This document shows, piece by piece, positions 1-7,132 of a DNA stretch of 8,773 bases (positions are counted from its first letter, which is position 1; every line of letters starts with the position of its first letter). The notes below the pieces were generated by a model. That model ran no database searches. It was not told the origin of the DNA and worked only from the letters and a program-made list of their open reading frames with translations. The DNA comes from Clostridium sp. (GTDB lineage: Bacteria > Bacillota > Clostridia > Lachnospirales > Lachnospiraceae): the NCBI GenBank assembly GCA_004554205.1, contig SFNH01000077.1, forward strand, positions 1 to 8,773, read 5' to 3'. The translations under genes were made by a program, and so were the position numbers.

Positions 1-1
1 G

Positions 2-193
2 CAGGATGCGCTCAAGTTGTTAATTGGTGACGAATACGCTGATTACGGCTTGGTCATCGCGCATGAAGACGGGCGGCCATATGAAGAACGTCAGATTGCC
101 GCTCTGTTGCGCAAGTTAATCGCAGAGAATGAGAAGAGATTAACAAGATATTTGGCGGAAGCTGTAAAAAAGGCCGCCATGCCGGTTGAATGA
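2..193 (+). CDS. C-terminal end of a tyrosine-recombinase (integrase)-like protein, catalytic part missing
   Basis: The frame is open from the window edge and ends at TGA 191-193, giving 63 residues. The stretch GDEYADYGLVIAHEDGRPYE, followed by a helix ending in LIAEN, resembles the segment of Firmicutes phage/conjugative-element integrases just before the catalytic VVFHSLRH region. In an intact integrase that HxLR motif and the tyrosine would follow. Here the frame instead runs into KRLTRYLAEAVKKAAMPVE and stops within a terminator stem, so the Arg-His-Arg-Tyr active site is absent. This suggests a decayed integrase left from an old mobile element. The start lies outside the window. The family assignment rests on a short stretch recalled by eye; a hypothetical protein is the alternative. 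Confidence 0.55.
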   Translation, partial: QDALKLLIGDEYADYGLVIAHEDGRPYEERQIAALLRKLIAENEKRLTRYLAEAVKKAAMPVE

Positions 194-210
194 ACCGGCA
201 TGGCGGCTTT
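166..210. terminator. Bidirectional rho-independent terminator
   Basis: A perfect 15-bp inverted repeat (173-187 with 193-207) closes a 5-base loop, GAATG. Reading the minus strand, the stem is followed directly by six T (complement of A166-171), an ideal terminator for the phosphatase gene ending at 320. Reading plus, it is followed by TTT and later TTTT, so it can also end the integrase-like transcript, whose stop codon overlaps the loop and stem. Confidence 0.9.
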
Positions 211-319
211 ATGATGCTCTTTTGTTCAGGCGTCTGCCAATTCCGGCACGGCCTGCCCGTTTTATGTTCCGCAGCCGCATATTTTTTGCAGGGCGAAGCA
301 GCGGAGCAAGCATCGTATG

Positions 320-1939
320 TTAAATCATCTTCAGCGCCATCATGGTCAGATCGTCGAACTGCGGCGCGTCGCCCACAAAGTCCTCCACAGCCGACTGCAT
401 CGTCTCCAGTACGCGGCGGGGCGCGGCGTCAGGCTCCCGGTTCAGAGCCTCCAAGATGCGGTCCATGCCAAACTGCTCGTTCTGCCCATCCGTGGCCTCC
501 GCAACGCCGTCGGTGTAGAGGAACAGCGTACCGCCCTTTTCCAGCGTAAACTCGTACTCCTTGTAGGTCATATCCTCCATGCCGCCGATCACAAGGCCGT
601 GAGGGTCTTTCACAACCTCGAACTTTCCATCTGCCTTCCGCAGAATGGGGTACTCGTGTCCGGCGTTTGCCGCCACCACCCGTCCGGTGGAGATGGTCAG
701 GATGCCGAACCAGACCGTTACGAACATATCTTCCTCGTTGTTCTTGCAGATGGCATTGTTGACCCGCTCCAAGACCTCCTTGGGAGAGCCGCCCATCATA
801 GCGTAGTTGTTCACCAGAATCTTGGACATCATCATGAACAAGGCGGCAGGCACACCCTTGCCGGACACATCCGCCATGACCAGGCCCAGGTGGTCATCGT
901 CGATGAGGAAGAAATCGTAAAAGTCTCCGCCTACCTCCTTGGCCGGAGTCATGGAGGCAAAAATGTCAAATTCCTTTCTCTCCGGGAACGCTGGGAAGAT
1001 ATTGGGCAGCATATCAGACTGAATTCGGGTGGCAAGGGCCAGTTCCGTTCCGATGCGCTCCTTTTCCGCCGTGATGGTGGTCAGATGGTCCATATAGCCC
1101 AACGTGTCATGCTCCATCTTTTCGATGGCACAGCCCAACTCACAGATCTCCCGAATATGACTGATGTTCTTCAAGGATGTATTCTCGACGCTGCGGTTTT
1201 CCGCGGCAAAGCGCTTGGCCTCCCGGTTGACTTTTTCCAGCGGCTTCACAAACTGTCGGTTCAGATAGGATGCCCCGCCCAAAGCGGCAAACAGCAGCAT
1301 CAGGATGGTGACGGTGGAGATCTTCTTCAAATAGGTCCAGCGTCCCTCGTTCAGGACCTCCATGGGACGCTCCACACACAGGATCCCTTTCACCGCGCCA
1401 TCGGAGCCGGTCAGCGGGATCAGCGCCGTGGTATGAGGTTCCCGCCCTTTCAGTCTGGAAATTCGGGTCACGGTTTCCCGCTGAAGGCCGTCCTCATACA
1501 TCTGCCGGTAGATCTCCCGGTATTCCTCATTGGTGGTATCCCGCTGATACCCCACCTCCCAGGGCGTGTAGCCGCTGCTTTCGTTGACCGTGTTGAACAC
1601 CGACCGGAACCTGCCGTAATCCGTGGGATCCACCGCGATCACATAAATCAGTGTGACGCCCTGCTTCTGGCACAGGGTGTTCATCCGTGCCAGACTGTTT
1701 CGATATTCGTCGCTGTCGCCGCCGGTGGCCAGATAGTCCTGAATATGGTCCGCATTCACGATGGCAGCAGCCGTCTCCGCAGTGCGGAACGCGGACTCGT
1801 TATACTCCTCCACGAAGGAGCGGGTGAACTGGAAATACCCGATCACGCCCTCCGCGCAGTTGAGGACCAGCAGGAGAAAAATGGTCCCGCAGATCAGTTG
1901 AAATTTCAGGCTTGTCACAAATGTCTTGATTTTCCGCAT
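320..1939 (-). CDS. Membrane-anchored sensor protein with SpoIIE-type PP2C serine/threonine phosphatase domain
   Basis: The protein has 539 residues from the chosen ATG. TAGGAG lies 5 bases upstream of that ATG; an in-frame GTG at 1969 would add 10 residues but has no ribosome binding site. Transmembrane helix 1 covers about residues 13-35 and helix 2 about 208-225. They bracket an extracytoplasmic region of about 170 residues that resembles a CACHE-like sensor. A HAMP-like linker and helical stretch (about 226-310) follow, then the PP2C/SpoIIE domain (about 315-539). Visible phosphatase motifs are GGDFYDF (337-343), ADVSGKGVPAALF (356-368), NAGHEYP (425-431), LYTDGVAEA (474-482) and FDDLTMM near the end. 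The acidic metal-binding residues are present, so the enzyme is probably active. Relatives dephosphorylate anti-sigma-factor antagonists in response to external signals. No antagonist or anti-sigma kinase is visible here, so the target is unknown. It is the last gene before the terminator. Confidence 0.9.
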   Translation of the reverse strand: MRKIKTFVTSLKFQLICGTIFLLLVLNCAEGVIGYFQFTRSFVEEYNESAFRTAETAAAIVNADHIQDYLATGGDSDEYRNSLARMNTLCQKQGVTLIYVIAVDPTDYGRFRSVFNTVNESSGYTPWEVGYQRDTTNEEYREIYRQMYEDGLQRETVTRISRLKGREPHTTALIPLTGSDGAVKGILCVERPMEVLNEGRWTYLKKISTVTILMLLFAALGGASYLNRQFVKPLEKVNREAKRFAAENRSVENTSLKNISHIREICELGCAIEKMEHDTLGYMDHLTTITAEKERIGTELALATRIQSDMLPNIFPAFPERKEFDIFASMTPAKEVGGDFYDFFLIDDDHLGLVMADVSGKGVPAALFMMMSKILVNNYAMMGGSPKEVLERVNNAICKNNEEDMFVTVWFGILTISTGRVVAANAGHEYPILRKADGKFEVVKDPHGLVIGGMEDMTYKEYEFTLEKGGTLFLYTDGVAEATDGQNEQFGMDRILEALNREPDAAPRRVLETMQSAVEDFVGDAPQFDDLTMMALKMI

Positions 1940-2188
1940 ACGCTCTCCTAATTTGTCCGCGTCCCCCACAAAAACCGCAGTGCCGCAGTTCTATATAAGG
2001 ACTGACATCTTTTTTCTTGATTGCATCCAACGACCAGGGTCCTATCCACTGTCAGCACCGTTCGGCTTAACGAAGTGATGCAAGGGCAAGCTTCTGCCCC
2101 GAAGGAATCCCTGCAGGACAACGAACATAGGTTTTGCAGGGTCAGCGTGTAACTACACTTATTTTTTACTCATAGCAGAGGCCTGCTG
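1940..2188. other. Intergenic region with small inverted repeats, no gene recognised
   Basis: About 250 bases separate the unrecognised gene from the phosphatase gene. A 7-bp inverted repeat CCCTGCA/TGCAGGG (2109-2115, 2135-2141) has a 19-base loop. A second, GGGCA/TGCCC (2084-2088, 2095-2099), has a 6-base loop. Neither is followed by a T run on the minus strand, so they do not look like terminators. On the minus strand a TATATA element sits at 1990-1995, about 50 bases upstream of the phosphatase ATG, and could be a -10 box, but the matching -35 is poor. The region could be an untranslated leader; no known riboswitch was recognised. Confidence 0.4.
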
Positions 2189-3420
2189 CTACTGTTTCAC
2201 GGGACCACTAACGTTGTTGACTTTTTGATTCGCTTGAACAGGAGCCTTGACAGGATTCTTTTTCTCTCGTTTGCGCTGGGCCTCCAGCTTTCCCAGCTCT
2301 TTGCCCAATTTTATGGGATTGCTTACCATGCCCAAGATCTCTTTGGGCGTTTTCTCCGCTGCCGCGTTCTGGAGGAGCGAGTCATTGCGGTAACGGTTCT
2401 GGACGGCCTCCAGCGCGCCCTTACATCCCAGTTCGTTCTGGAAGTTACTAACCGGGATCTGGTAGAAGGAAGTTATGATATTGCCGGGAGCGCCGTACAG
2501 CAAATCGTACTGCGTTTCAAAGTCTCCATTATTTTTTCTATCTGGATAGAGTTTCTTGTAGTTCTCCCGGATCTCTTCTTGATGGTTCTTAATGAAATCC
2601 TCCCTTTTCTGCATCGCCACCGCAGTATCCTGCTCGGCTTTTGCGAGGGCGGCCCTATAGTCCGGTGTGTCTTCGCAGGCGGCCCGCTCGGTTTCCACGG
2701 CCTGCTCTGACAGCTTCAGAAGCGTCAGATCCGCCAGGCACCGGCCCTTTTCCCCGGGGGAAAGTTCCCGCAGGCCGGCGTCGGCCTGTTGTAATAACAG
2801 CTTGGCTTTCATTGCGTTGCGCGAAATCTCACTGAGCGCCACACTTCCCCGGGCGTCCCTCAGTTCCTTTTCGGAAAGGCCAGAATGAGCCATCAGGTCG
2901 GGATGATTGTCCAGCACCTCCAAAATTCGCTTGGTCACCAGGCCAACGCTGGTTTTGTCAAGACCGGAGACAGGGCTGTCGCAACCGGTCACCAAATTTC
3001 TCAATCCCTCTCCCAGATAACCGCCCAATTTCTCAGGCTTGCCGTCTTGATAGTCCTGAATCGATTCCTTCGCCGCATCAAACGCCGCATGAACGCCTTC
3101 CCACTCTTGGCCGTCGCGAGCAGTGCCGAAGAGACCGGTAACGATCATATTGTAGCCATATATGGGCTTCAATCTGGCCTCGATCGGATTTAGAAACGGA
3201 TGGAGCTTATCAAAAACAGGCTGGGTAATACTGGGCGCACCGGCAAGCGTCAGGTTGACGACCGCCGCCTCCCGGGGCGTGAGCTTACAGTTCTCCGGCA
3301 GGTCGTAGCCGTGGGCAACGATCTGCGCAAACTCCTTCCGGTCCAATGAAACGCCTGAGCCTTTTTCTCCGCCACCACAGGATTGACCTCTCTGGGGCGA
3401 GGTGCGAAGATGGAATCCAT
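2189..3420 (-). CDS. Unrecognised protein (~410 residues), probably frameshifted near its 5' end
   Basis: The only convincing start is ATG at 3420, preceded by GGAGG (3429-3433) with 8-base spacing. It opens MDSIFAPRPREVNPVVAEKK. That frame does not connect to the long downstream frame, which carries SLDRKEFAQIVAHGYDLPEN onward to the stop at 2189. The two frames differ by one base. Restoring one T at the TTT run (complement of 3349-3351) would join AQAF to SLDRKEF smoothly. An in-frame GTG at 3466 avoids the shift, but it has no ribosome binding site and would translate the strong Shine-Dalgarno itself. The product is soluble, helix-rich and charged, with a Lys/Gln/Asn-rich tail ending NVSGPVKQ. 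I see no signal peptide, membrane segment or known domain and assign no function. It is 173 bases from the channel gene and probably a separate unit. Confidence 0.6.
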
Positions 3421-3469
3421 CGTATGATCCTCCCTGTTGTTTTACCCTGTACGGCATCTCTTTCACGAT

Positions 3470-3485
3470 AAGGATTCTATCAGAA
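3470..3485 (-). promoter_or_regulatory. Possible extended -10 promoter for the unrecognised gene
   Basis: On the minus strand TGATAGAAT (complement of 3474-3482) fits an extended -10 element (TGn then TAnAAT). It would start a transcript near 3467, giving a leader of about 47 bases before the ATG at 3420. No good -35 is seen. This would make the gene a unit separate from the upstream operon. Confidence 0.35.
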
Positions 3486-3593
3486 GTGTGCCATTGACCT
3501 CGCGGCGCAGTTCATCCGGTGCGGTTCGTGTTTGCCGCCAACAGGAAGGACGCCATCGTATTTCCGGAGTGGTTCCCTGTTTCAGCTTCCGGT

Positions 3594-4382
3594 TCACATT
3601 CTCGGAAGATTGTGGATATCCACCTGACGATAGGGAATGTGGATATGTTCTTTCTCCAGTCCCTCCTGAATGATATGCAGCGCCTTCCGCCGAAGCTCCG
3701 GCCTCTGCTCAGGTGGACAATAAAGCCGGATCTTGTAGATCACGGCAGAGTCCGCGAATTCCTGCGTTCCCTTGTACTCGCAGCCTTCGATTCCCTCTAT
3801 CCCTTCGATCTCCCGGCAGATATTCTCCAGCACGGCGTATATCCGCTTCACGCTCTCCTCATAGGGCAGCGGGATATCAATGTCCACCCAATCAGAACTC
3901 CGAACGATCTCCGAAATGTTGCGGTTGCAAATGGTCATAACCGAGTTGTCCGAAATGCTCCGAAGTTTGGTGGTATTGATATTGAAGGAGATCACAACGC
4001 CCTCGTAATCTCTGTACCGCACCACCTCGCCTACCTCATAGAAATGGTCAGTCATCAGATGAATGCCCATGATGGTATCCTTCAATACGTCCTGCAGGGC
4101 AAGGCCCACGATGGCGCTGGCAAGCCCAAGGCCAGCTACGAGTGAGGTCACATTGACGTGATAAATCTGCAGGACCGTCAACACAGCACCCAATAGAATA
4201 GCATATTTGATGACATCGTAAAGTGTCTGTGCCACAGAGCTTCGTTTTCCGCCGTTCTTCCCGGCGCTGTCGTAGGCCGCAAAGGCCTTCCGGATCCCCA
4301 TCCATAGCACCAAGGCACCTATCACGACGGCGAGGCTGATGATGTTGTCCGGTGCAATGATCCGGTTCAGAATTTCCGCCAT
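3594..4382 (-). CDS. MscS-family small-conductance mechanosensitive ion channel
   Basis: The protein has 262 residues. The ATG at 4382 is preceded by GGGAG (4392-4396) at 9-base spacing. Three hydrophobic segments are visible: about residues 14-32, 53-72 and the glycine/alanine-rich pore helix 78-108 (LVAGLGLASAIVGLALQDVL). The pore helix is the signature of MscS TM3, where small residues pack around the pore. The cytoplasmic beta-domain follows with the typical FYEVGEVVRY...GVVISFNINTTKLRS pattern (114-142). The usual IPN motif after it is ICN here. A short IEG triplet repeat lies at 193-199. The length is near the minimal three-helix MscS form (about 280). Family members open under membrane tension and release solutes on osmotic downshift. 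The gene starts 44 bases after the cyclase stop, so co-transcription is likely, which suggests the channel could be an output or partner of the nucleotide signal; no nucleotide-binding domain is visible in the channel itself. Confidence 0.9.
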   Translation of the reverse strand: MAEILNRIIAPDNIISLAVVIGALVLWMGIRKAFAAYDSAGKNGGKRSSVAQTLYDVIKYAILLGAVLTVLQIYHVNVTSLVAGLGLASAIVGLALQDVLKDTIMGIHLMTDHFYEVGEVVRYRDYEGVVISFNINTTKLRSISDNSVMTICNRNISEIVRSSDWVDIDIPLPYEESVKRIYAVLENICREIEGIEGIEGCEYKGTQEFADSAVIYKIRLYCPPEQRPELRRKALHIIQEGLEKEHIHIPYRQVDIHNLPRM

Positions 4383-4426
4383 AGATACGTTCTCCCTCTC
4401 AGGGTCATAGTTTGTTGCTCACGCCG

Positions 4427-5821
4427 TCACGCCAGCGTCTTGCGCCATGCGTCGAACTCCGGCGGGATGGAGGTAAACCGCAGCAGCCAGCCGTCCTCCG
4501 TCCGGTCCATGACCTTGGCGAACAGCTTGCCGCCTGCTTCGATCTGAATGTTTGCGAACCGCTCCAGCGGTTCCTCCGTCTCCAGCACAGCCCCGGTACG
4601 GCTCATGGCGGTGAACTGCCCCGCACTGGGCTCCGCGTCCACGTGTTTTTCGTGGATGGCGACAAAGGACACAGGCGCGGGGCACGCCAGCGGCTCCGGC
4701 ATTTCCTCCCGCTGCCGGCAGGAAACTCCGTAAGCCCCGCCGATGCCCGTCACCTGGGCAAGAGTCAGCGGCGTCTTCACGCCCTTGGGGAACACCTCCT
4801 GCTCCATGGCAATGTCCAAGGGTTCAGATACCATGCTCCGCGTCTTGGGGGAGATCAGCACTTGTCCCCCCACGGTATAGCTCTCAATGCGGCCGCAGAG
4901 GTTGACATGGCTGCCTACCACGCCGTACTTCGTCCGCTTCTCCGAGCCGATATTGCCCACGATGACCTCTCCGGTATTGATGCCGACGCCCATTTCCAGC
5001 ACCGGATAGCCCCGCTCCCCGTTCCAGACGTTGATATCTTCCATCCGGGCCTGCATTTCCACCGCCGCGGCCACCGCGTCGGAGGCATGGCAGTCCGAGG
5101 GCGCCGGAGCGCCGAAGATGGCCATGATACCGTCGCCGATGAACTCGATGATGGTGCCGTTCCGGCGCTGGATGATCTCCGTCATCTCGCCCAGATAGTG
5201 GTTCAGCATAGCCAAGAGGCTCTGGGGCTCCATCCGCTCGCTCATGGCGGTGAAGCCCCGCAGGTCACTCATCATCACCGTCAGCGTCCGCTTCTTGCCG
5301 CCCAGAGTCAGGCCGTCCGGCGTATCCAGCAGCTGGCGGACGATCTCGTCGGAGAGAAAGCGGCCGAAGGTCTCACTAAGCAGCTTGTTCCGCAGCTCCA
5401 GCTGGCCATTCAAGGCCTTGATGCGTTCCATGGCCTTCACCGCGTCCCGCAGCTCCACCAGCTCGCTGATGTCGCTGAGCACCACGATGATGCCTACCCG
5501 CTCTTCCCCGTCATGGAGGAAAGAGGTGGTGACATGAAGCTGCCGGGTCTCCTCCCCGGTAAAGTAGGAAGCAACGTTTTCATGAGTATGGTCCCGGTCA
5601 TAGGCGGCATCCAGAATGGTCTGGCTGAAGTTGTCATTCTCCGGGTAATCAAAAAAGCACAGGGCAAAAGGCTGTCCCACGATTTCATCCGTTTTCCGGG
5701 CAAGGATCTTTTCTGCCGCCGGGTTCAGATATGTCACGATGCCGTCAAACCCAATGGTCATAACGCCCTCGGACATATCCCGGATGATACTCTCCCGGAT
5801 AAATTCTCTATGATCTCCCAT
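4427..5821 (-). CDS. PAS-domain class III adenylate/guanylate cyclase with C-terminal PilZ-like domain
   Basis: The protein has 464 residues. The ATG at 5821 has GGAGGG about 8 bases upstream and begins 3 bases after the TIM-barrel gene stops. An N-terminal PAS domain (about 8-118; SEGVMTIGFDGIVTYLNPAA) is followed by a helical linker (118-165) of the kind that couples PAS to cyclase dimers. The class III cyclase domain spans about 175-360. Metal-binding aspartates are D186 (SDLRGF) and D230 (FIGDGIMAIFGAP); transition-state residues N307 and R311 are present (VNLCGRIES), so the enzyme should be active. The adenine-recognition lysine position before FIGD is E226, as in guanylate cyclases, and the partner position is G300, so ATP versus GTP cannot be settled. 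The tail (about 383-464; SRTGAVLETEEPL then LLRFTSIPPE) looks like a degenerate PilZ domain lacking the RxxxR motif. No membrane segment is seen, so the protein is cytoplasmic. Confidence 0.92.
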   Translation of the reverse strand: MGDHREFIRESIIRDMSEGVMTIGFDGIVTYLNPAAEKILARKTDEIVGQPFALCFFDYPENDNFSQTILDAAYDRDHTHENVASYFTGEETRQLHVTTSFLHDGEERVGIIVVLSDISELVELRDAVKAMERIKALNGQLELRNKLLSETFGRFLSDEIVRQLLDTPDGLTLGGKKRTLTVMMSDLRGFTAMSERMEPQSLLAMLNHYLGEMTEIIQRRNGTIIEFIGDGIMAIFGAPAPSDCHASDAVAAAVEMQARMEDINVWNGERGYPVLEMGVGINTGEVIVGNIGSEKRTKYGVVGSHVNLCGRIESYTVGGQVLISPKTRSMVSEPLDIAMEQEVFPKGVKTPLTLAQVTGIGGAYGVSCRQREEMPEPLACPAPVSFVAIHEKHVDAEPSAGQFTAMSRTGAVLETEEPLERFANIQIEAGGKLFAKVMDRTEDGWLLRFTSIPPEFDAWRKTLA

Positions 5822-5824
5822 GGT

Positions 5825-6616
5825 TCAACCCTCCAATGCGAAATAGCCGTTCCGGCGCAAAAAGGCCAGCGATTTGTCCACGCCTTGCAGACCTCCCACT
5901 TCCAGGGTCATAGGCAGTTCTTTTCCAAGGCCCTGATACAGGCGGTCCGCCATGGCCCAGTCGATTCCGCCATCCCCAATAGGCAGATGGTCGTCGAATC
6001 GGCCCATGTTATCAGACAGGTGCAGACAGGCGATGGATGGCCCCAGCACATCAAACCACGCTTCCAGCGGTGTACCGGAATAGTGGGCGTGGCCGATATC
6101 CAGGCACACCCGCACACCATCCCCGGTGCGCTTCATCAGCGCCTCCAGCGGCTCCGGATCCAAGTCCTGACTGTTTTCGATGCACAGGGTCAATCCCCTG
6201 TACTCCTCCGCCAGCTCCATGTAAAATGCCGCGCAGAGGTCAGCCCAATTCTCCAAATAGCCGCCCCGCAAAAAGGGGAAGGCGCTGGAATGAAACACCA
6301 CCTGCTCCGCTCCGAGCTCCACCGCAAGTGTGCAGCTCTCCCGGCAGCGCCGCCGGGACAGTTCCCGGAAAGCCGGGTCCCCGCTGGCGGGATTGACATC
6401 GATAAAGGCGCCATGGATGGCGTTGACCCTGCCGCTGCTTTTGTACCATTCCCGGCATGCAGCGGCCGCATTTCCGTCCAGCATCGGAGCCATGGACAGC
6501 TCCAAGGCCTCATAGAACAGGCTTTCGCGCTGCGCCAGTCGTGCCCATTGGGCATAGTGAGAAAACTGTGGTTGAATCCTCAGCAGCGGTGCAGGACAAT
6601 GGTCAGTGCTCATCAT
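5825..6616 (-). CDS. Sugar phosphate isomerase/epimerase-like TIM-barrel protein (AP endonuclease 2 / xylose isomerase-like family)
   Basis: The protein has 263 residues, typical for the family. The fold is indicated by metal-ligand motifs in order: NAIHGAF (H68), VVFHSS (H109), CIENS (E147), CLDIGHAH (D173, H176), LHLSDN (H199), DDHLPIGDGGIDW (H210) and LEVGG (E239). Together they form the usual divalent-metal site. Members isomerise or epimerise sugars, dehydrate inositol derivatives or cut abasic DNA; the sequence alone does not fix the substrate. The start ATG overlaps the stop of the upstream nucleotide-binding gene by 4 bases (ATGA, 6613-6616), with no strong ribosome binding site of its own, so translation is probably coupled. 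Placement between cyclic-nucleotide readers and the cyclase is unusual for a metabolic enzyme. It may tie sugar metabolism to the signal. Confidence 0.85.
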   Translation of the reverse strand: MMSTDHCPAPLLRIQPQFSHYAQWARLAQRESLFYEALELSMAPMLDGNAAAACREWYKSSGRVNAIHGAFIDVNPASGDPAFRELSRRRCRESCTLAVELGAEQVVFHSSAFPFLRGGYLENWADLCAAFYMELAEEYRGLTLCIENSQDLDPEPLEALMKRTGDGVRVCLDIGHAHYSGTPLEAWFDVLGPSIACLHLSDNMGRFDDHLPIGDGGIDWAMADRLYQGLGKELPMTLEVGGLQGVDKSLAFLRRNGYFALEG

Positions 6617-7119
6617 ATGCGGACATACGGGGAGCTTCCTGCCTCAACACCGGCGATGTACGCTCTTTCATAGTCGTCCATCAATTTCCGCACCTTTTCC
6701 TTGAACCAACTGCTTTTCTCTTTGCCGGTATCCGCGGTGTCCATTACCTCAGCAGCCGCCCGGCAGGCCTCCAGATAGTCGTTGCTCAGCGCCCGAATAC
6801 GGCCGCCCATCTGGGCCATGATTGCATAGATCCGCTCGGGACGCTCTTGAAAATAAGCACCGAAATCCCTGCCCGTGACCACCTGCACCTTGATGTCCCC
6901 CATGGCAACGGCAGTGGCAGAACGAGGCATCGATTCAATGAGGCCCATCTCGCCGAAGCAGGTGCCGTCTTCCGCCTTCAGCTCCGCCAGGAGCTTTTCA
7001 TTTTCCTGACCGTAGCGGGCATAAATGCCGACTGTGCCCGTCAGCAGCTCATACATGCAGGGCTCGTAGGTGCCCTCCTTAAAAATGACCTCGCCGCTCT
7101 TAAACGTTTTCTCTGCCAT
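6613..7119 (-). CDS. Stand-alone cyclic-nucleotide-binding domain protein (second of two tandem paralogs)
   Basis: The protein has 168 residues from ATG 7119, which has AGGAGG (7128-7133) at 8-base spacing; a GTG at 7128 would add MLD but overlaps that site. The start is supported by the upstream paralog, since MAEKTFKSGEVIFKEG aligns with METKTFKKGEVIFKQG. The cNMP-binding fold fills about residues 1-115. The phosphate-binding cassette FGEMGLIESMPRSATAVA (55-72) is intact, with glutamate E57 for the ribose 2'-OH and arginine R66 for the cyclic phosphate. The C-terminal part is helical (NDYLEAC, then GKEKSS) with no helix-turn-helix, kinase or membrane segment, so unlike CRP it should not bind DNA directly. 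It probably acts through a partner protein. The upstream gene's stop codon overlaps its ribosome binding site, which suggests coupled translation. Confidence 0.9.
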   Translation of the reverse strand: MAEKTFKSGEVIFKEGTYEPCMYELLTGTVGIYARYGQENEKLLAELKAEDGTCFGEMGLIESMPRSATAVAMGDIKVQVVTGRDFGAYFQERPERIYAIMAQMGGRIRALSNDYLEACRAAAEVMDTADTGKEKSSWFKEKVRKLMDDYERAYIAGVEAGSSPYVRI

Positions 7120-7132
7120 ATCAAGCACCTCC

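Noticed and set aside
230..244. Minus-strand GGAATTGGCAGACGC resembling the D-arm of tRNA-Leu
   Set aside because: No acceptor, anticodon or T arm can be built around it, so it is not a tRNA gene. A tRNA-fragment attachment site near the decayed integrase is possible but unsupported.
317..1951. Long plus-strand open frame (544 codons) opposite the phosphatase gene
   Set aside because: Antisense shadow of a GC-rich gene; its translation is rich in His, Gln, Leu and Arg with no domain, while the minus frame has clear family motifs.
1800..2030. Minus-strand frame with a CGFCGGRG zinc-ribbon-like motif
   Set aside because: It overlaps the start of the phosphatase gene in another frame, lacks a good start and continues as antisense-quality sequence; the motif is probably chance.
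3519..4145. Plus-strand open frame of 208 codons
   Set aside because: Most of it is antisense to the MscS gene; no ribosome binding site precedes it.
4412..6673. Long plus-strand open frame (753 codons) opposite the cyclase and TIM-barrel genes
   Set aside because: It spans two well-supported minus-strand genes and their junction; composition is typical of an antisense shadow.
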